Positions 1-8,983 of a stretch of 64,000 bases of DNA are shown piece by piece. The stretch spans positions 1-64,000 of the forward strand of contig JALHPG010000002.1 of the NCBI GenBank assembly GCA_022842625.1, in the 5' to 3' direction. The stretch comes from Bacteroidia bacterium. GTDB taxonomy: Bacteria > Bacteroidota > Bacteroidia > B-17B0 > Aurantibacillaceae. Under the pieces are notes generated by a model. It saw only the letters and a program-made list of their open reading frames with translations, did not search any database and had not been told where the DNA came from. Every line of letters starts with the position of its first letter. The stretch's first letter is position 1. The translations under genes and the position numbers were made by a program.

Positions 1-2286
1 CAAATACCGTATAGCGGTTCAGGAATTTTAGCTTCATCTATTGGAATTGATAAAGCGGTACAAAAAGAAATGATGGTGAGCAGAGGCTTTAACAGCCCAA
101 AATATATTACCATTGATAGAAAAGCCTGGATAGAAGGAACCGCCGGCAAACCATTTGATGTGGTGAAAGAAACCATTGGTTTTCCTTGTGTGGTTAAACC
201 TGCCAATCAAGGCTCTAGTATTGGTATCAGTGTTTTGAATTCAGAAAATGAATTTGAATTTATGAGTGCTATTGAAAAAGCCTTATTCACAAAATGGGTT
301 GATGCAAAAGAATGGAATGCGTTTACGGATGAGCAAAAATTTAATTACGTAAAACAAATTGCAGATATACGTGAAGGCATTGGAATGCCAATTGTAATAA
401 GCTATCCTGCCGATCTGAATGCGCCAATAATTTACGATCCAAAATCATTATTAGATTTTTTAAATTTTAATTTAAAAACAGATGGTTTTGTTATTGAAAG
501 TATTGATGGCGAAAGCACCGTTTTGGTTGAAGGCTTTATTGAAGGAAAAGAATTTAGTTGCATTGTTCTTGAAGACGAACATGGAAAAGCCATTGCATTA
601 CCACCGACAGAAATAAAAAAAGGAAAAGAATTATTTGATTATAGAAGCAAATATTTACCTGGACTTGCAAGAAAGATAACACCTATTGATCTTCCGGATG
701 CACAAATTGAAGCTATTAGAAAAGATTGCGAAAAATTATTTTACGACTTGCATTTTGATGTGTATGCCCGTATTGACGGATTTTTAAGTACTGATGGCAA
801 AATATTTTTGAATGATCCGAACACAACCAGTGGCATGATGCCATCATCTTTCTTCTTTCATCAGGCAGCAGAGATCGGTTTAAATCCATCACAATTTCTA
901 ACATTCATTATTCGCACTTCACTTTCTAAACGATTAAAACAATCTAAAGGAAATGTAAAGTATAGAGGTTTATTACAACAACTCGACGAACAGATCCACA
1001 AAGAAAAAACTGCCGCAAGTAATAAAACACGTGTTGCTGTGGTACTTGGCGGTTATTCTTCAGAAAGACATATTTCTGTTGAAAGCGGAAGAAATGTGTT
1101 TGAAAAATTATCTTCGTCAGAAAAGTACGCACCATTCCCCGTTTTTTTAACCGGTAATTCTAACGAACACCAAATGTATCATGTGCCAATTAATTTGTTG
1201 TTAAAAGATAATGCAGATGATATAAAAGAAAAAGTTGAAAATTTTAAAGTACACTCTGTTATAAAAAACATTATGCATGAGTGCGAAGCCATTACCCATA
1301 AATACGCTTCAAGCAATCACACCGCTGAACCGGAGAAATTAACCTACGCAAGTTTAAAACAAAAAGCTGATGAAGTATTTATTGCATTGCATGGCCGACC
1401 GGGCGAAGACGGCGCTATACAAGAACAGTTAGATAAATTGAATTTACCCTACAACGGTTCCAATAAAGAAAGTTCATCGATCACCATTGATAAATACCGC
1501 ACTAACGAAATTTTAAAAAATAACGGTTTCCTAATTGCCGACCATATTTTAATTTCGAAAGAAGAATGGGCAAAGGATAAAAATAAATTTATTGAGATCT
1601 TAAAAGATCGCATCAAATATCCATTCATTGCAAAACCTGTTGACGATGGCTGTAGCAGTGCGGTTAAAAAAATAAAGAACTTAGAAGAGTTTGAAGCCTT
1701 TTGTAAATTGATCTTCCGTACAACGGAAGAATTCGATGGGCCGTCTGCAGAAAAATTACACATTAAACCAAAAGAAGAATTCCCGCAAAAACAAGTTGTT
1801 TTAGTGGAAGAATTGATCAGTAAAAAAGATGCGGCGCACTTTTTAGAAATAACTGGTGGCATGCTTACCAAATTAAATGAAGCGGGTGAAATTCATTACG
1901 AAGTATTTGAAGCTTCTGAAGCATTAGCAGATGGCGAAATTTTAAGTCTGGAAGAAAAATTTTTAGCAGGACAAGGCCAGAATATTACACCGGCACGTTA
2001 TGCGAAAGATCCAAAAGACAGACAAAAAGTAAGTGAGCAAGTAAAAAAAGCATTAGGCGGAGCAGCAAAAGCTTTAGGTGTTACAGGTTATTGCAGAATT
2101 GACGCCTTCGTAAGAGTGTTTCCTGATTACAGAGCTGAAATAATTTTTATTGAAGTTAATTCTTTGCCGGGAATGACTCCTGCAACTTGTATCTTTCATC
2201 AAGCCGCGATAAATAATTATAAGCCTTATGAGTTCATTGACAAAATTTTAGATTTTGGCAAAGAACGATTAGCAGCTGTTTCTTAG
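1..2286 (+). CDS. Tandem D-Ala-D-Ala ligase-like ATP-grasp protein (5' end outside window)
   Basis: The reading frame is open from base 1 and lacks its start, so the gene begins before the window. The first codons (PYSGSGILASSIGIDK) match the end of a D-alanine-D-alanine ligase N-domain. They are followed by an ATP-grasp region (FPCVVKPANQGSSIG, then LVEGFIEGKEFSCIV) that ends in NDPNTTSGMMPSS. A second complete ligase unit starts near base 1024 (RVAVVLGGYSSERHISVESG) and has its own ATP-grasp core (PFIAKPVDDGCSSAV) and a canonical metal-binding end (IEVNSLPGMTPAT). Ddl enzymes join two D-alanines for peptidoglycan and are usually single units of 310-370 residues, so this is a tandem fusion. 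Unit 1 has DPN where unit 2 has EVN, so the two halves may differ in activity or substrate. A dipeptide ligase other than Ddl is possible. The gene is isolated from the arginine operon by the repeat-rich gap downstream. Confidence 0.8.
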   Translation, partial: QIPYSGSGILASSIGIDKAVQKEMMVSRGFNSPKYITIDRKAWIEGTAGKPFDVVKETIGFPCVVKPANQGSSIGISVLNSENEFEFMSAIEKALFTKWVDAKEWNAFTDEQKFNYVKQIADIREGIGMPIVISYPADLNAPIIYDPKSLLDFLNFNLKTDGFVIESIDGESTVLVEGFIEGKEFSCIVLEDEHGKAIALPPTEIKKGKELFDYRSKYLPGLARKITPIDLPDAQIEAIRKDCEKLFYDLHFDVYARIDGFLSTDGKIFLNDPNTTSGMMPSSFFFHQAAEIGLNPSQFLTFIIRTSLSKRLKQSKGNVKYRGLLQQLDEQIHKEKTAASNKTRVAVVLGGYSSERHISVESGRNVFEKLSSSEKYAPFPVFLTGNSNEHQMYHVPINLLLKDNADDIKEKVENFKVHSVIKNIMHECEAITHKYASSNHTAEPEKLTYASLKQKADEVFIALHGRPGEDGAIQEQLDKLNLPYNGSNKESSSITIDKYRTNEILKNNGFLIADHILISKEEWAKDKNKFIEILKDRIKYPFIAKPVDDGCSSAVKKIKNLEEFEAFCKLIFRTTEEFDGPSAEKLHIKPKEEFPQKQVVLVEELISKKDAAHFLEITGGMLTKLNEAGEIHYEVFEASEALADGEILSLEEKFLAGQGQNITPARYAKDPKDRQKVSEQVKKALGGAAKALGVTGYCRIDAFVRVFPDYRAEIIFIEVNSLPGMTPATCIFHQAAINNYKPYEFIDKILDFGKERLAAVS

Positions 2287-2388
2287 TGCAGACCCTTCGA
2301 CTCCGCTCAGGGTGACCTCCAACGGTCATGGTGAGCCTGTCGAAATTAATTCAATATTTTACTTTTCCTTTGATAGTAACAGTCATGG

Positions 2389-2430
2389 TGAGCCTGTCGA
2401 ACCATGCTTCAATACGCTTCGACAAGCTCA
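2389..2430. repeat. Inverted repeat / hairpin inside the repeat block
   Basis: TGAGCCTGTCGAA (2389-2401) pairs with TTCGACAAGCTCA (2418-2430) with one mismatch and a 16-base loop. It lies between convergent genes and could stop transcription or be a REP-like element. There is no T-run next to it. Confidence 0.55.
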
Positions 2431-2594
2431 GCGACCAATACCGGTGATTGAGCCTGTCGAAATCACTTTGATATTTTACCTTTCCTCTGAAAGTAATCGT
2501 CATGGTGTGCATGTCGAACCATGTTTGTTTACCGTTCAACTCCGCCCAAGAGGCCACTATATTTGTCAGTTCGAGTAGCGGAACGAAGTGGCGC

Positions 2595-2617
2595 GTATCG
2601 AGAACGCTTCTCGATAC
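2595..2617. repeat. Perfect 9-bp hairpin
   Basis: GTATCGAGA (2595-2603) and TCTCGATAC (2609-2617) form a perfect stem with the loop ACGCT. It sits in the repeat block downstream of argH and the ligase gene. The form resembles REP-type elements rather than a rho-independent terminator, because no T-run follows on either strand. Confidence 0.55.
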
Positions 2618-2695
2618 ATTCCTCCAAGAGTCGGAATTACTCGAAGTGACAACACCTTTTAAACTTCTAGATTCCATCACTTCACCAGACAGCGA

Positions 2696-3994
2696 TTAAA
2701 CCTTAGCGCTTAACTTCTCAAAACGTTTTGTAATCTCATCATTACATAAGTTATTGATACTTCCCTGATGCGTATGTTTGATATCGCCATTAAATTCAAA
2801 TGTATTGCTTGTAATGCCAGCGCCAACTTTTTGATAAGCGTCTCTAAACGACATTCCATCAAGCACCAATTGATTAACGGCTTCAACACTAAAAATAAAT
2901 TTATATTTCTCGTCGTTAATTGCAGTTTTATTAATTTTAATTTCTTCCAACATTTTTACAGTAGCCTTTAAACATGCTTGAATTTCTTTAAAAGCAGGGA
3001 ACAAAATTTCTTTTGTTAACTGCAGATCTCTGTGATAACCCGATGGCAAATTATTTATCAAAAGCGTTAGTTCATTTGGCAAAGCTTGTAATCTATTACA
3101 TTTAGCTCTAACCAATTCAAACACATCCGGATTTTTTTTGTGCGGCATAATACTACTGCCTGTTGTTAACGAATCAGGAAAAGAAATGAATCCAAAGTTT
3201 TGCGAATTATACAAACAAATGTCCATAGCCATTTTTGAAAGCGTTCCTGCAAGAGTGGCTATGGCCATTGATGTGGTCTTCTCAGATTTCCCTCTTGTCA
3301 TTTGAGCATACACCACATTGTAATTCATTCCGTCGAATTTCAATAATTCTGTTGTTATACTTCTATCAATTGGCAATGAACTTCCGTAACCGGCACCTGA
3401 ACCTAAAGGGTTTTTATTAGCAATGTTATATGCAGCAATTATCATCTCCATATCATCACACAAACTCTCGGCATAAGCACCAAACCATAAACCAAATGAA
3501 GATGGCATTGCGGCCTGCAGGTGCGTGTAACCGGGAATCAAAACGGTTTTATGTTCTTCGCTTTTACTGATCAATAACCTAAATAATTCATTAACTAATG
3601 AAATAGTTTTCTTTATTTCACTTACAGTATATAATTTAATATCAGTTAACACCTGGTCATTTCTAGAACGAGCAGTATGAATTTTTTTTCCAACATCGCC
3701 CAATTTTCTTGTAAGCAGAATTTCTACTTGTGAATGAACGTCCTCTACTCCATCTTCAATTACAAATTCATTATTTTTAATTGCAATTAAAATTGCATTC
3801 AGTTCTGCTTTTAAAAACGAATATTCTTCAAAGGTTATCAATCCAACCTTTGCAAGCATTTCTGCGTGAGCGATAGAACCTAATACATCAAACTCTGCCA
3901 ATTCAATATCTAACAATTTATCGTTACCGGCTGTAAATTCTAATAACCAATGCGGCGTAACGTTATTTTCTTTTTCCCAAAGTTTTGTTTTCAT
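2696..3994 (-). CDS. argH: Argininosuccinate lyase
   Basis: ArgH splits argininosuccinate into arginine and fumarate, the last step of arginine synthesis, in the cytoplasm. The 432-residue product carries HTARSRNDQV, the IPGYTHLQ histidine motif, and the fumarase/aspartase superfamily signature GSSIMPHKKNPD containing the catalytic serine. Length is close to the usual 430-470 residues. It is the last gene of the minus-strand arginine operon, with one base between the argE stop and its ATG. The repeat block lies downstream. Nothing is missing. Confidence 0.95.
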   Translation of the reverse strand: MKTKLWEKENNVTPHWLLEFTAGNDKLLDIELAEFDVLGSIAHAEMLAKVGLITFEEYSFLKAELNAILIAIKNNEFVIEDGVEDVHSQVEILLTRKLGDVGKKIHTARSRNDQVLTDIKLYTVSEIKKTISLVNELFRLLISKSEEHKTVLIPGYTHLQAAMPSSFGLWFGAYAESLCDDMEMIIAAYNIANKNPLGSGAGYGSSLPIDRSITTELLKFDGMNYNVVYAQMTRGKSEKTTSMAIATLAGTLSKMAMDICLYNSQNFGFISFPDSLTTGSSIMPHKKNPDVFELVRAKCNRLQALPNELTLLINNLPSGYHRDLQLTKEILFPAFKEIQACLKATVKMLEEIKINKTAINDEKYKFIFSVEAVNQLVLDGMSFRDAYQKVGAGITSNTFEFNGDIKHTHQGSINNLCNDEITKRFEKLSAKV

Positions 3995-3995
3995 G

Positions 3996-5084
3996 TTAAT
4001 TTAATTTTTTTAGAATAGCTATATAAATATCAATTGCTTCTTCTATTTCGTTTATGTAAATAAATTCGTTGGCGCTGTGCGATCTTGCAGAATCCCCCGG
4101 ACCCATTTTTAGAGAAGGCCAAGGCATCAATGCCTGGTCACTGGTTGTTGGCGATCCATAAGTTGTTCTGTTTAATTTTAGGCCCTCCATTACAAAGGGA
4201 TGATCTTTCGAAATGGAAGAAGGCTGCAATCGAAAAGAGCGCGGTGTAATTTCACAATCAACATACTGTTTAATAATTTCAAGAACTTCTTCATTAGTAT
4301 AAGCATCGGTTGTTCTAACATCCACTGTAAATTCGCACAAAGCAGGAACCACGTTGTGTTGCTCACCTGCTTTAATTACTGTTACACTCATTTTTATTTC
4401 TCCTAGTGCTTCAGATTTTTTTGGGAACTTAAATGTGTTAAACCAATTTATATAGTTAAGAGACTTGTAAATTGCATTCTCGCCTTCTTCTCTGGCAGCA
4501 TGCCCTGCCTTACCAAACACCTTACAATCTAAAACCATTAAACCTTTTTCGGCAATGGCCATTTGCATTTGTGTTGGTTCACCAACAATGGCAAAATCTA
4601 TCTTTGTTAATTCATTGAGTATACAAGCTACCCCATTTTTTCCGGATATTTCTTCTTCAGCTGTAGCAGCAAAAATAAAATTATACTTTAGGTTGTGTTT
4701 ATCATAAAAGTAAATAAAGGTTGCGAGTAAGGCCATTAAAGGTCCGCCGGCATCGTTACTTCCTAAACCAAATAATTTTCCGCTTTCTACAAATGCGTTA
4801 AAAGGATCGTTTGTATACGCGGGATTTGGTTTAACTGTATCGTGATGAGAGTTCAATAAAATTGTTGGTTTTGCCGGATCGAAATACTTATTTGCACACC
4901 AAACATTATTTAATTTTTTATTTGTTGCAATTCCTTTTTCCTTTAAAAAAGAGTCAATGAGTGTGCACGTCGCATTTTCTTCTTTACTGAATGAAGGTGT
5001 TTGAATTAATTTTTTTAGCAAGTCTACAACCTCCACTTTCAGAACTGATACACTATTTTCAATTATATAATCTTGTTCCTTCAT
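3996..5084 (-). CDS. argE: M20 family N-acyl-ornithine/citrulline deacylase
   Basis: This metal-dependent amidohydrolase should remove the acyl group from N-acylcitrulline (or N-acylornithine). The M20 motifs are all present: SHHDTV, a GLGSNDAGG metal-ligand segment, ATAEEEISG with the catalytic Glu pair, VGEPT, and a late HSANEF histidine. It is 362 residues, normal for the family. Because the operon carries an N-acylornithine carbamoyltransferase, the natural substrate is probably N-acyl-citrulline rather than N-acetylornithine; that is inference from context. The ATG at 5084 lies inside the end of argB (26-base overlap), so translation of the two is probably coupled. Confidence 0.85.
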   Translation of the reverse strand: MKEQDYIIENSVSVLKVEVVDLLKKLIQTPSFSKEENATCTLIDSFLKEKGIATNKKLNNVWCANKYFDPAKPTILLNSHHDTVKPNPAYTNDPFNAFVESGKLFGLGSNDAGGPLMALLATFIYFYDKHNLKYNFIFAATAEEEISGKNGVACILNELTKIDFAIVGEPTQMQMAIAEKGLMVLDCKVFGKAGHAAREEGENAIYKSLNYINWFNTFKFPKKSEALGEIKMSVTVIKAGEQHNVVPALCEFTVDVRTTDAYTNEEVLEIIKQYVDCEITPRSFRLQPSSISKDHPFVMEGLKLNRTTYGSPTTSDQALMPWPSLKMGPGDSARSHSANEFIYINEIEEAIDIYIAILKKLN

Positions 5085-5847
5085 AATTATCTTTTTTTAC
5101 TAATTGTAATAATTTTTCTGCTTTACCAATTTGTACAGAGCCTACGCCTTTTTTAAGTGCAAGAAAAGCATTATCCATTTTTGGGAGCATTCCTGTATTA
5201 ATAACCGAATTTTCTTTCAAATGAATATAGTCTGAATTTGAAATGCTTTTTATCACGCTACTTTCATCATCTACATTTTGCAAGACGCCATTTTTTTCAA
5301 AACAATAAACTAATCGCACATTATAAGTAGCGCTTAAGGCAATTGCTAATTCAGAAGCAATGGTATCGGCGTTTGTGTTTTATAATTGTCCGACACCATC
5401 ATGAGTGATCGCGGAAAAAACAGGCACTATGTTATTTTCTAAACATGAAATTATAAATGAAGTGTTCACTTTTTCAACATCGCCAACAAAACCGTAATCA
5501 ATCGTTTCCACTTTTCTTTTACTTGCCTGTATACAATTTGCATCTGCACCTGATAAACCTATGGCATTGCAGTTTAAGCCTTGAAGCTGAGCAACAATGT
5601 TTTTATTAATATATCCCGCATACACCATCGTCACAATTTTTAAAGTCTCTGCATCTGTGATCCGTCTGCCATCGATCATATTTACAGCTACATTTAATTG
5701 GTCTTGTAATTGGTTAGCCAATTTACCTCCACCGTGAACTAAAATTTTGTGTCCTTCTAATAAATTAAATTCTTTCAAAAAAGCCGACAAGGAATTTTCA
5801 TCATCAATCACGTTGCCGCCAATTTTTACTACCCTTAACTGTTGCAT
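5059..5847 (-). pseudogene. argB: N-acylglutamate kinase interrupted by one in-frame stop
   Basis: ArgB phosphorylates N-acylglutamate in arginine synthesis. The frame codes for a normal kinase of about 262 residues. The N-part has VVKIGGNV, LVHGGGK and GLSGADAN. The C-part begins NTNADTIASELA, the expected nucleotide-binding segment. A TAA codon at 5380-5382 splits it after residue 155, where related proteins read GQLLNTNAD; here it is GQL-stop-NTNAD. The two halves are in the same frame, with no insertion or deletion. A single T-to-A change (TTA to TAA) would explain it. The start at 5847 overlaps the argF' end by 13 bases and the end overlaps argE. It could be a true nonsense mutation, a sequencing error, or a stop that is read through. 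Confidence 0.85.
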
Positions 5848-6842
5848 AATTCTGCCTCGTTTGATGTAATAGTAAATTTTTCTTCTATCTTATAATTTGT
5901 CTCCAGCATTTGTTTTAACACTGCTTGCGCAGCAAACACCCTGTTCTCGGCTTGTTTCAATATTAATGATCTGTTATTGTCCAATAAACTATCGATCACT
6001 TCAACATTTCTTCTTACCGGTAAACAGTGCATCAATTGCGCATGGTTGGTTAAACTCATTTTGTTTTCATTTAATAACCAATTATCATTTACCTCCGGCA
6101 TTGTGCCGTAGTCAATAAAAGAAGACCAGTTTTTTACATAAACAAAATCAGCATCCAGCAATGCTTCATCTTGATTATTTGTTATTGTAACGTTAGAAGT
6201 AAAATCATCACACAAGTCATACCCTTTTGGATGAGCAATTACAAAATCAACATCTCTGGTTTTAACCCATTCGCAGAATGAATTAGCAACCGCTTGTGGC
6301 AGTGGCTTAATATGGGGCGCCCAGGTTAAAACAACTTTAGGTTTTCTATTTGTAGGTTTATTTTCTTCGATAGTCATCATATCCGCCAAACTTTGCAATG
6401 GGTGCAGGGTTGCAGACTCCAGACTAATAACAGGTTTATTACAATATTTCATAAACTGTAATAATATTTTCTCACTGTAATCTTCCTGCCTGTTCTTTAA
6501 CGAAGGAAAACATCTGATAGCAATTATATCACAATAAGTTCCCATAACGGCAGCCGCATCTTTAATGTGCTCAACCGTATTGCCATTCATTACTGCGCCA
6601 TCATTGTATTCCAAAGCCCAGCCTTCCTGATTAAAATTCATCACAACGGTATTCATGCCTAAATTTTGAGCGGCTTTTTGTGTGCTTAAACGTGTTCTTA
6701 AACTTGGGTTCATAAATATTATACCAAGTGTTTTATTTTTACCTAAATGAGAAAACCCAAAGGGATCCTTTTTTAAATTCAATGCCTCAGTAATTAGATC
6801 CTCGGCATTTTTAATATCGTTTATAGTTGTAAAGTATTTCAT
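5835..6842 (-). CDS. argF': N-acyl (probably succinyl) ornithine carbamoyltransferase
   Basis: The enzyme transfers the carbamoyl group from carbamoyl phosphate to an acylated ornithine. Carbamoyl-phosphate motifs are visible: SLRTR at residues 47-51, HPLQSLADM, and HCLPVRR near the C-end. The 335 residues align well, as I recall it, with the Bacteroides fragilis N-succinylornithine carbamoyltransferase, including MGxYCDII and the VVLTWAPHIKPLPQAV stretch. Residue 90 is Val (NGNTVEH). In the characterised enzymes this position is Pro for succinylornithine and Glu for acetylornithine, and Val in place of Glu converts the acetyl enzyme to a succinyl enzyme. The succinyl substrate is therefore favoured by inference. 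There are four bases between argD and this gene; its end overlaps argB. Confidence 0.9.
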   Translation of the reverse strand: MKYFTTINDIKNAEDLITEALNLKKDPFGFSHLGKNKTLGIIFMNPSLRTRLSTQKAAQNLGMNTVVMNFNQEGWALEYNDGAVMNGNTVEHIKDAAAVMGTYCDIIAIRCFPSLKNRQEDYSEKILLQFMKYCNKPVISLESATLHPLQSLADMMTIEENKPTNRKPKVVLTWAPHIKPLPQAVANSFCEWVKTRDVDFVIAHPKGYDLCDDFTSNVTITNNQDEALLDADFVYVKNWSSFIDYGTMPEVNDNWLLNENKMSLTNHAQLMHCLPVRRNVEVIDSLLDNNRSLILKQAENRVFAAQAVLKQMLETNYKIEEKFTITSNEAELCNS

Positions 6843-6846
6843 GGTA

Positions 6847-7989
6847 TTAATTTGCTATTAATTGTTCTTGTAAAATTTTATTCAATGCATTCAAAAATAA
6901 TTTTGCTTCATTCATTCCTATATTTAATGGCGGCAATAAACGAATGGTGTTTTTCCCGGAAGAAAAGCCGGTAAATATTTTTTCATCCTGCAATAATTTT
7001 TTTCGGATAAGCGTAGCATCGCCCGCGGTTTCAATCCCGATCATTAACCCCAAACCACGAACATTTTTTACACCATCCATTTTTGAAACTTCACTTAGTA
7101 TAAAATTTCCAATTTGAAGTGCGTTAGAAATTAAGTTTTCACTTTCAATAACTTCTAAAACAGAAAGCGAGGCCGCGCATGCCAAATAATTACCGCCAAA
7201 AGTTGTACCTAGCATGCCATGTTTTGCTTTTATATCCGGATGGATCAAAACACCCGCTACCGGAAATCCATTGCCCATGCCTTTTGCGGTTGTAATAATA
7301 TGAGGTTTAATACCGGAATATTGATGAGCAAAAAATTTGCCGCTTCTTCCGTATCCGGATTGTATTTCATCTAAAATTAAAACAACGCCCAATTTATTAC
7401 ATTCACTTTCTATTGTTTTTAGAAATTCATTGGAAGGAACATTGATGCCGCCAACGCCTTGTATACCTTCAATAATAACTGCACAAACAGTTTCGTTTAT
7501 TGCGTTTTTAAAAGCAGCTTCATCATTCATTGGCAAAAATATAACCTCATGATCTTTATTGATATTTGCAGATAACTTCGCGTCATCTGTCGCTCCAAGA
7601 GAAAGAGAGGTTCTTCCATGAAAAGAATCTGTAAAGGCAATCACCCTTTTCCTTCCATTATGAAAGGAGGCCAGTTTTAATGCGTTCTCATTTGCCTCTG
7701 TGCCTGAATTACACAAAAACAAATTGTAGTCAGTGTAACCACTTAGTTTTCCTAATTGTTCGGCCAATAAATTTTGCAATGGCATTTTTACAGCGTTCGA
7801 ATAAAATGCAATTTGGTTTAATTGTTCGGTTAGTTTTTTTACATAATGCGGATGCGAGTGTCCGATCGAGATCACGGCATGGCCTCCGTAAAGATCTAAA
7901 TACTTAATACCTTTCTCATCCCAAATAAAAGCGCCTTCGGCTTTAACAGGAGTAATATCAAATAATGGGTAAACGTCGAATAAATTCAT
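6847..7989 (-). CDS. argD: N-acyl-ornithine aminotransferase
   Basis: This PLP-dependent class III aminotransferase interconverts N-acylglutamate semialdehyde and N-acylornithine. The 380-residue chain shows the PLP-phosphate segment CNSGTEANENALKLA, LILDEIQSGYGRSGKFFA with the cofactor Asp, and the lysine in TTAKGMGNGFPVAGV that forms the Schiff base. Length is typical. It follows argC by ten bases in the operon. If the carbamoyltransferase uses the succinyl form, this enzyme would act on succinylated intermediates; the sequence alone does not decide that. Confidence 0.92.
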   Translation of the reverse strand: MNLFDVYPLFDITPVKAEGAFIWDEKGIKYLDLYGGHAVISIGHSHPHYVKKLTEQLNQIAFYSNAVKMPLQNLLAEQLGKLSGYTDYNLFLCNSGTEANENALKLASFHNGRKRVIAFTDSFHGRTSLSLGATDDAKLSANINKDHEVIFLPMNDEAAFKNAINETVCAVIIEGIQGVGGINVPSNEFLKTIESECNKLGVVLILDEIQSGYGRSGKFFAHQYSGIKPHIITTAKGMGNGFPVAGVLIHPDIKAKHGMLGTTFGGNYLACAASLSVLEVIESENLISNALQIGNFILSEVSKMDGVKNVRGLGLMIGIETAGDATLIRKKLLQDEKIFTGFSSGKNTIRLLPPLNIGMNEAKLFLNALNKILQEQLIAN

Positions 7990-7999
7990 TTTAATAAGT

Positions 8000-8983
8000 T
8001 TAATAGGTTATACATTTTAATTTTAATCCTTCTTGTTCGTTCAGACCAAACATGATGTTCATGTTCTGAACTGCTTGTCCGGCCGCACCTTTTAAGAGGT
8101 TATCGATAACACTTGTAATTAATACATGCTTGTTGTGTTTTTTGATATTCAATAAACACTTATTGGTATTAACTACCATTTTTAGATCGATGGTTTTATC
8201 AACCAAAAAAGTAAACGGATCGTTTGAATAAAAATCAGTAAAGAGCTCTTTAATTTCATTTTCAGAAAGATCACATTCCAAAACAGTTGTTGCTAAAATT
8301 CCTCTGGTAAAATTTCCTCTTTGAGGAATAAATAAAAATTCACTTGAAAAATTATTTTGTAATTGGATCAAACTTTCTTTGATCTCCGAATTATGAGGAT
8401 GCTCAAAAGGGTGGTAAACCGAAATGTTATTTTGTCTCCACGAAAAGTGCGTGGTGTCTGATGGCTTAACACCGGCGCCCGTTGAGCCCGTAACAGCACT
8501 TACATGTATTGTTCCGTTAAGCAGATTATTTTTTGCAAAGGGTAATAATGCTAACTGAATGGCAGTTGCATAACAACCCGGATTGGCAATGTAGTTGGCG
8601 TTTTTAATTTTTTCTTTATTCAACTCAGGTAAACCATAAACAAATTTCTTAGCATCAAGAGAGTTATTTTCCAATAACCTAAAGTCTCTGCTTAGATCAA
8701 TTATTTTGCAGTTTAGCAAATGTGGATTCTCTTTTAAATAATTTAAAGAGTCGCCATGTTGCAGACATAAAAAAATAACATCTGAATTTTTATTTGGACT
8801 ATCAGAAAATCTAAGATCAGTTTCTCCCAACAGATCAGTAAAAACTTCAGTCACCAATTTATTTTTTTGCGATTGACTAACAGCAGTAATCCCATCAACG
8901 TTTGGGTGATTCACTAATAATCTAAGTAACTCACCACCCGTGTACCCGGCTGCTCCAATTATTGAAACATTTAATTTTTTCAT
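8000..8983 (-). CDS. argC: N-acyl-gamma-glutamyl-phosphate reductase
   Basis: ArgC reduces N-acylglutamyl phosphate to the semialdehyde with NADPH. The N-terminal Rossmann motif SIIGAAGYTGGELLRLL, the catalytic cysteine in ANPGCYATA, and the HPHNSEI histidine segment are present in a 327-residue protein of normal size. Its ATG overlaps the argG stop by four bases (ATGA type), which implies translational coupling. It acts directly after argB, the gene with the internal stop. Confidence 0.95.
   Translation of the reverse strand: MKKLNVSIIGAAGYTGGELLRLLVNHPNVDGITAVSQSQKNKLVTEVFTDLLGETDLRFSDSPNKNSDVIFLCLQHGDSLNYLKENPHLLNCKIIDLSRDFRLLENNSLDAKKFVYGLPELNKEKIKNANYIANPGCYATAIQLALLPFAKNNLLNGTIHVSAVTGSTGAGVKPSDTTHFSWRQNNISVYHPFEHPHNSEIKESLIQLQNNFSSEFLFIPQRGNFTRGILATTVLECDLSENEIKELFTDFYSNDPFTFLVDKTIDLKMVVNTNKCLLNIKKHNKHVLITSVIDNLLKGAAGQAVQNMNIMFGLNEQEGLKLKCITY

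Larger units (their letters stand above)
2287..2695. repeat. Intergenic block of short interspersed repeats, no gene
   Basis: This 409-base gap holds no convincing gene. The core GAGCCTGTCGAA occurs at about 2333-2344, 2391-2402 and 2450-2461, with a degenerate copy near 2508-2518. Two composite units of about 75 bases, starting near 2331 and 2448, share the same order of elements: the core, a TTTTAC / TTTCCT segment, then CATGGTG and a second core ending ACCATG. The gap therefore grew by a local duplication of about 117 bases. An inverted copy (TTCGACAAGCTCA, 2418-2430) faces 2389-2401. Similar GAGCCTGTCGAA sequences are common as intergenic repeats in bacterial genomes, including Bacteroidota. 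The block lies between the convergent ends of the ligase gene and argH. Confidence 0.75.

Noticed and set aside
2312-2699. Small ORFs on both strands in the repeat block (about 60-110 codons)
   Set aside because: They consist of repeat sequence, have no signal peptide or family motif, and vary with the repeats.
5059-5319. A separate 86-residue protein after argB
   Set aside because: It is the C-terminal part of ArgB in the same frame; only the stop at 5380 separates it.
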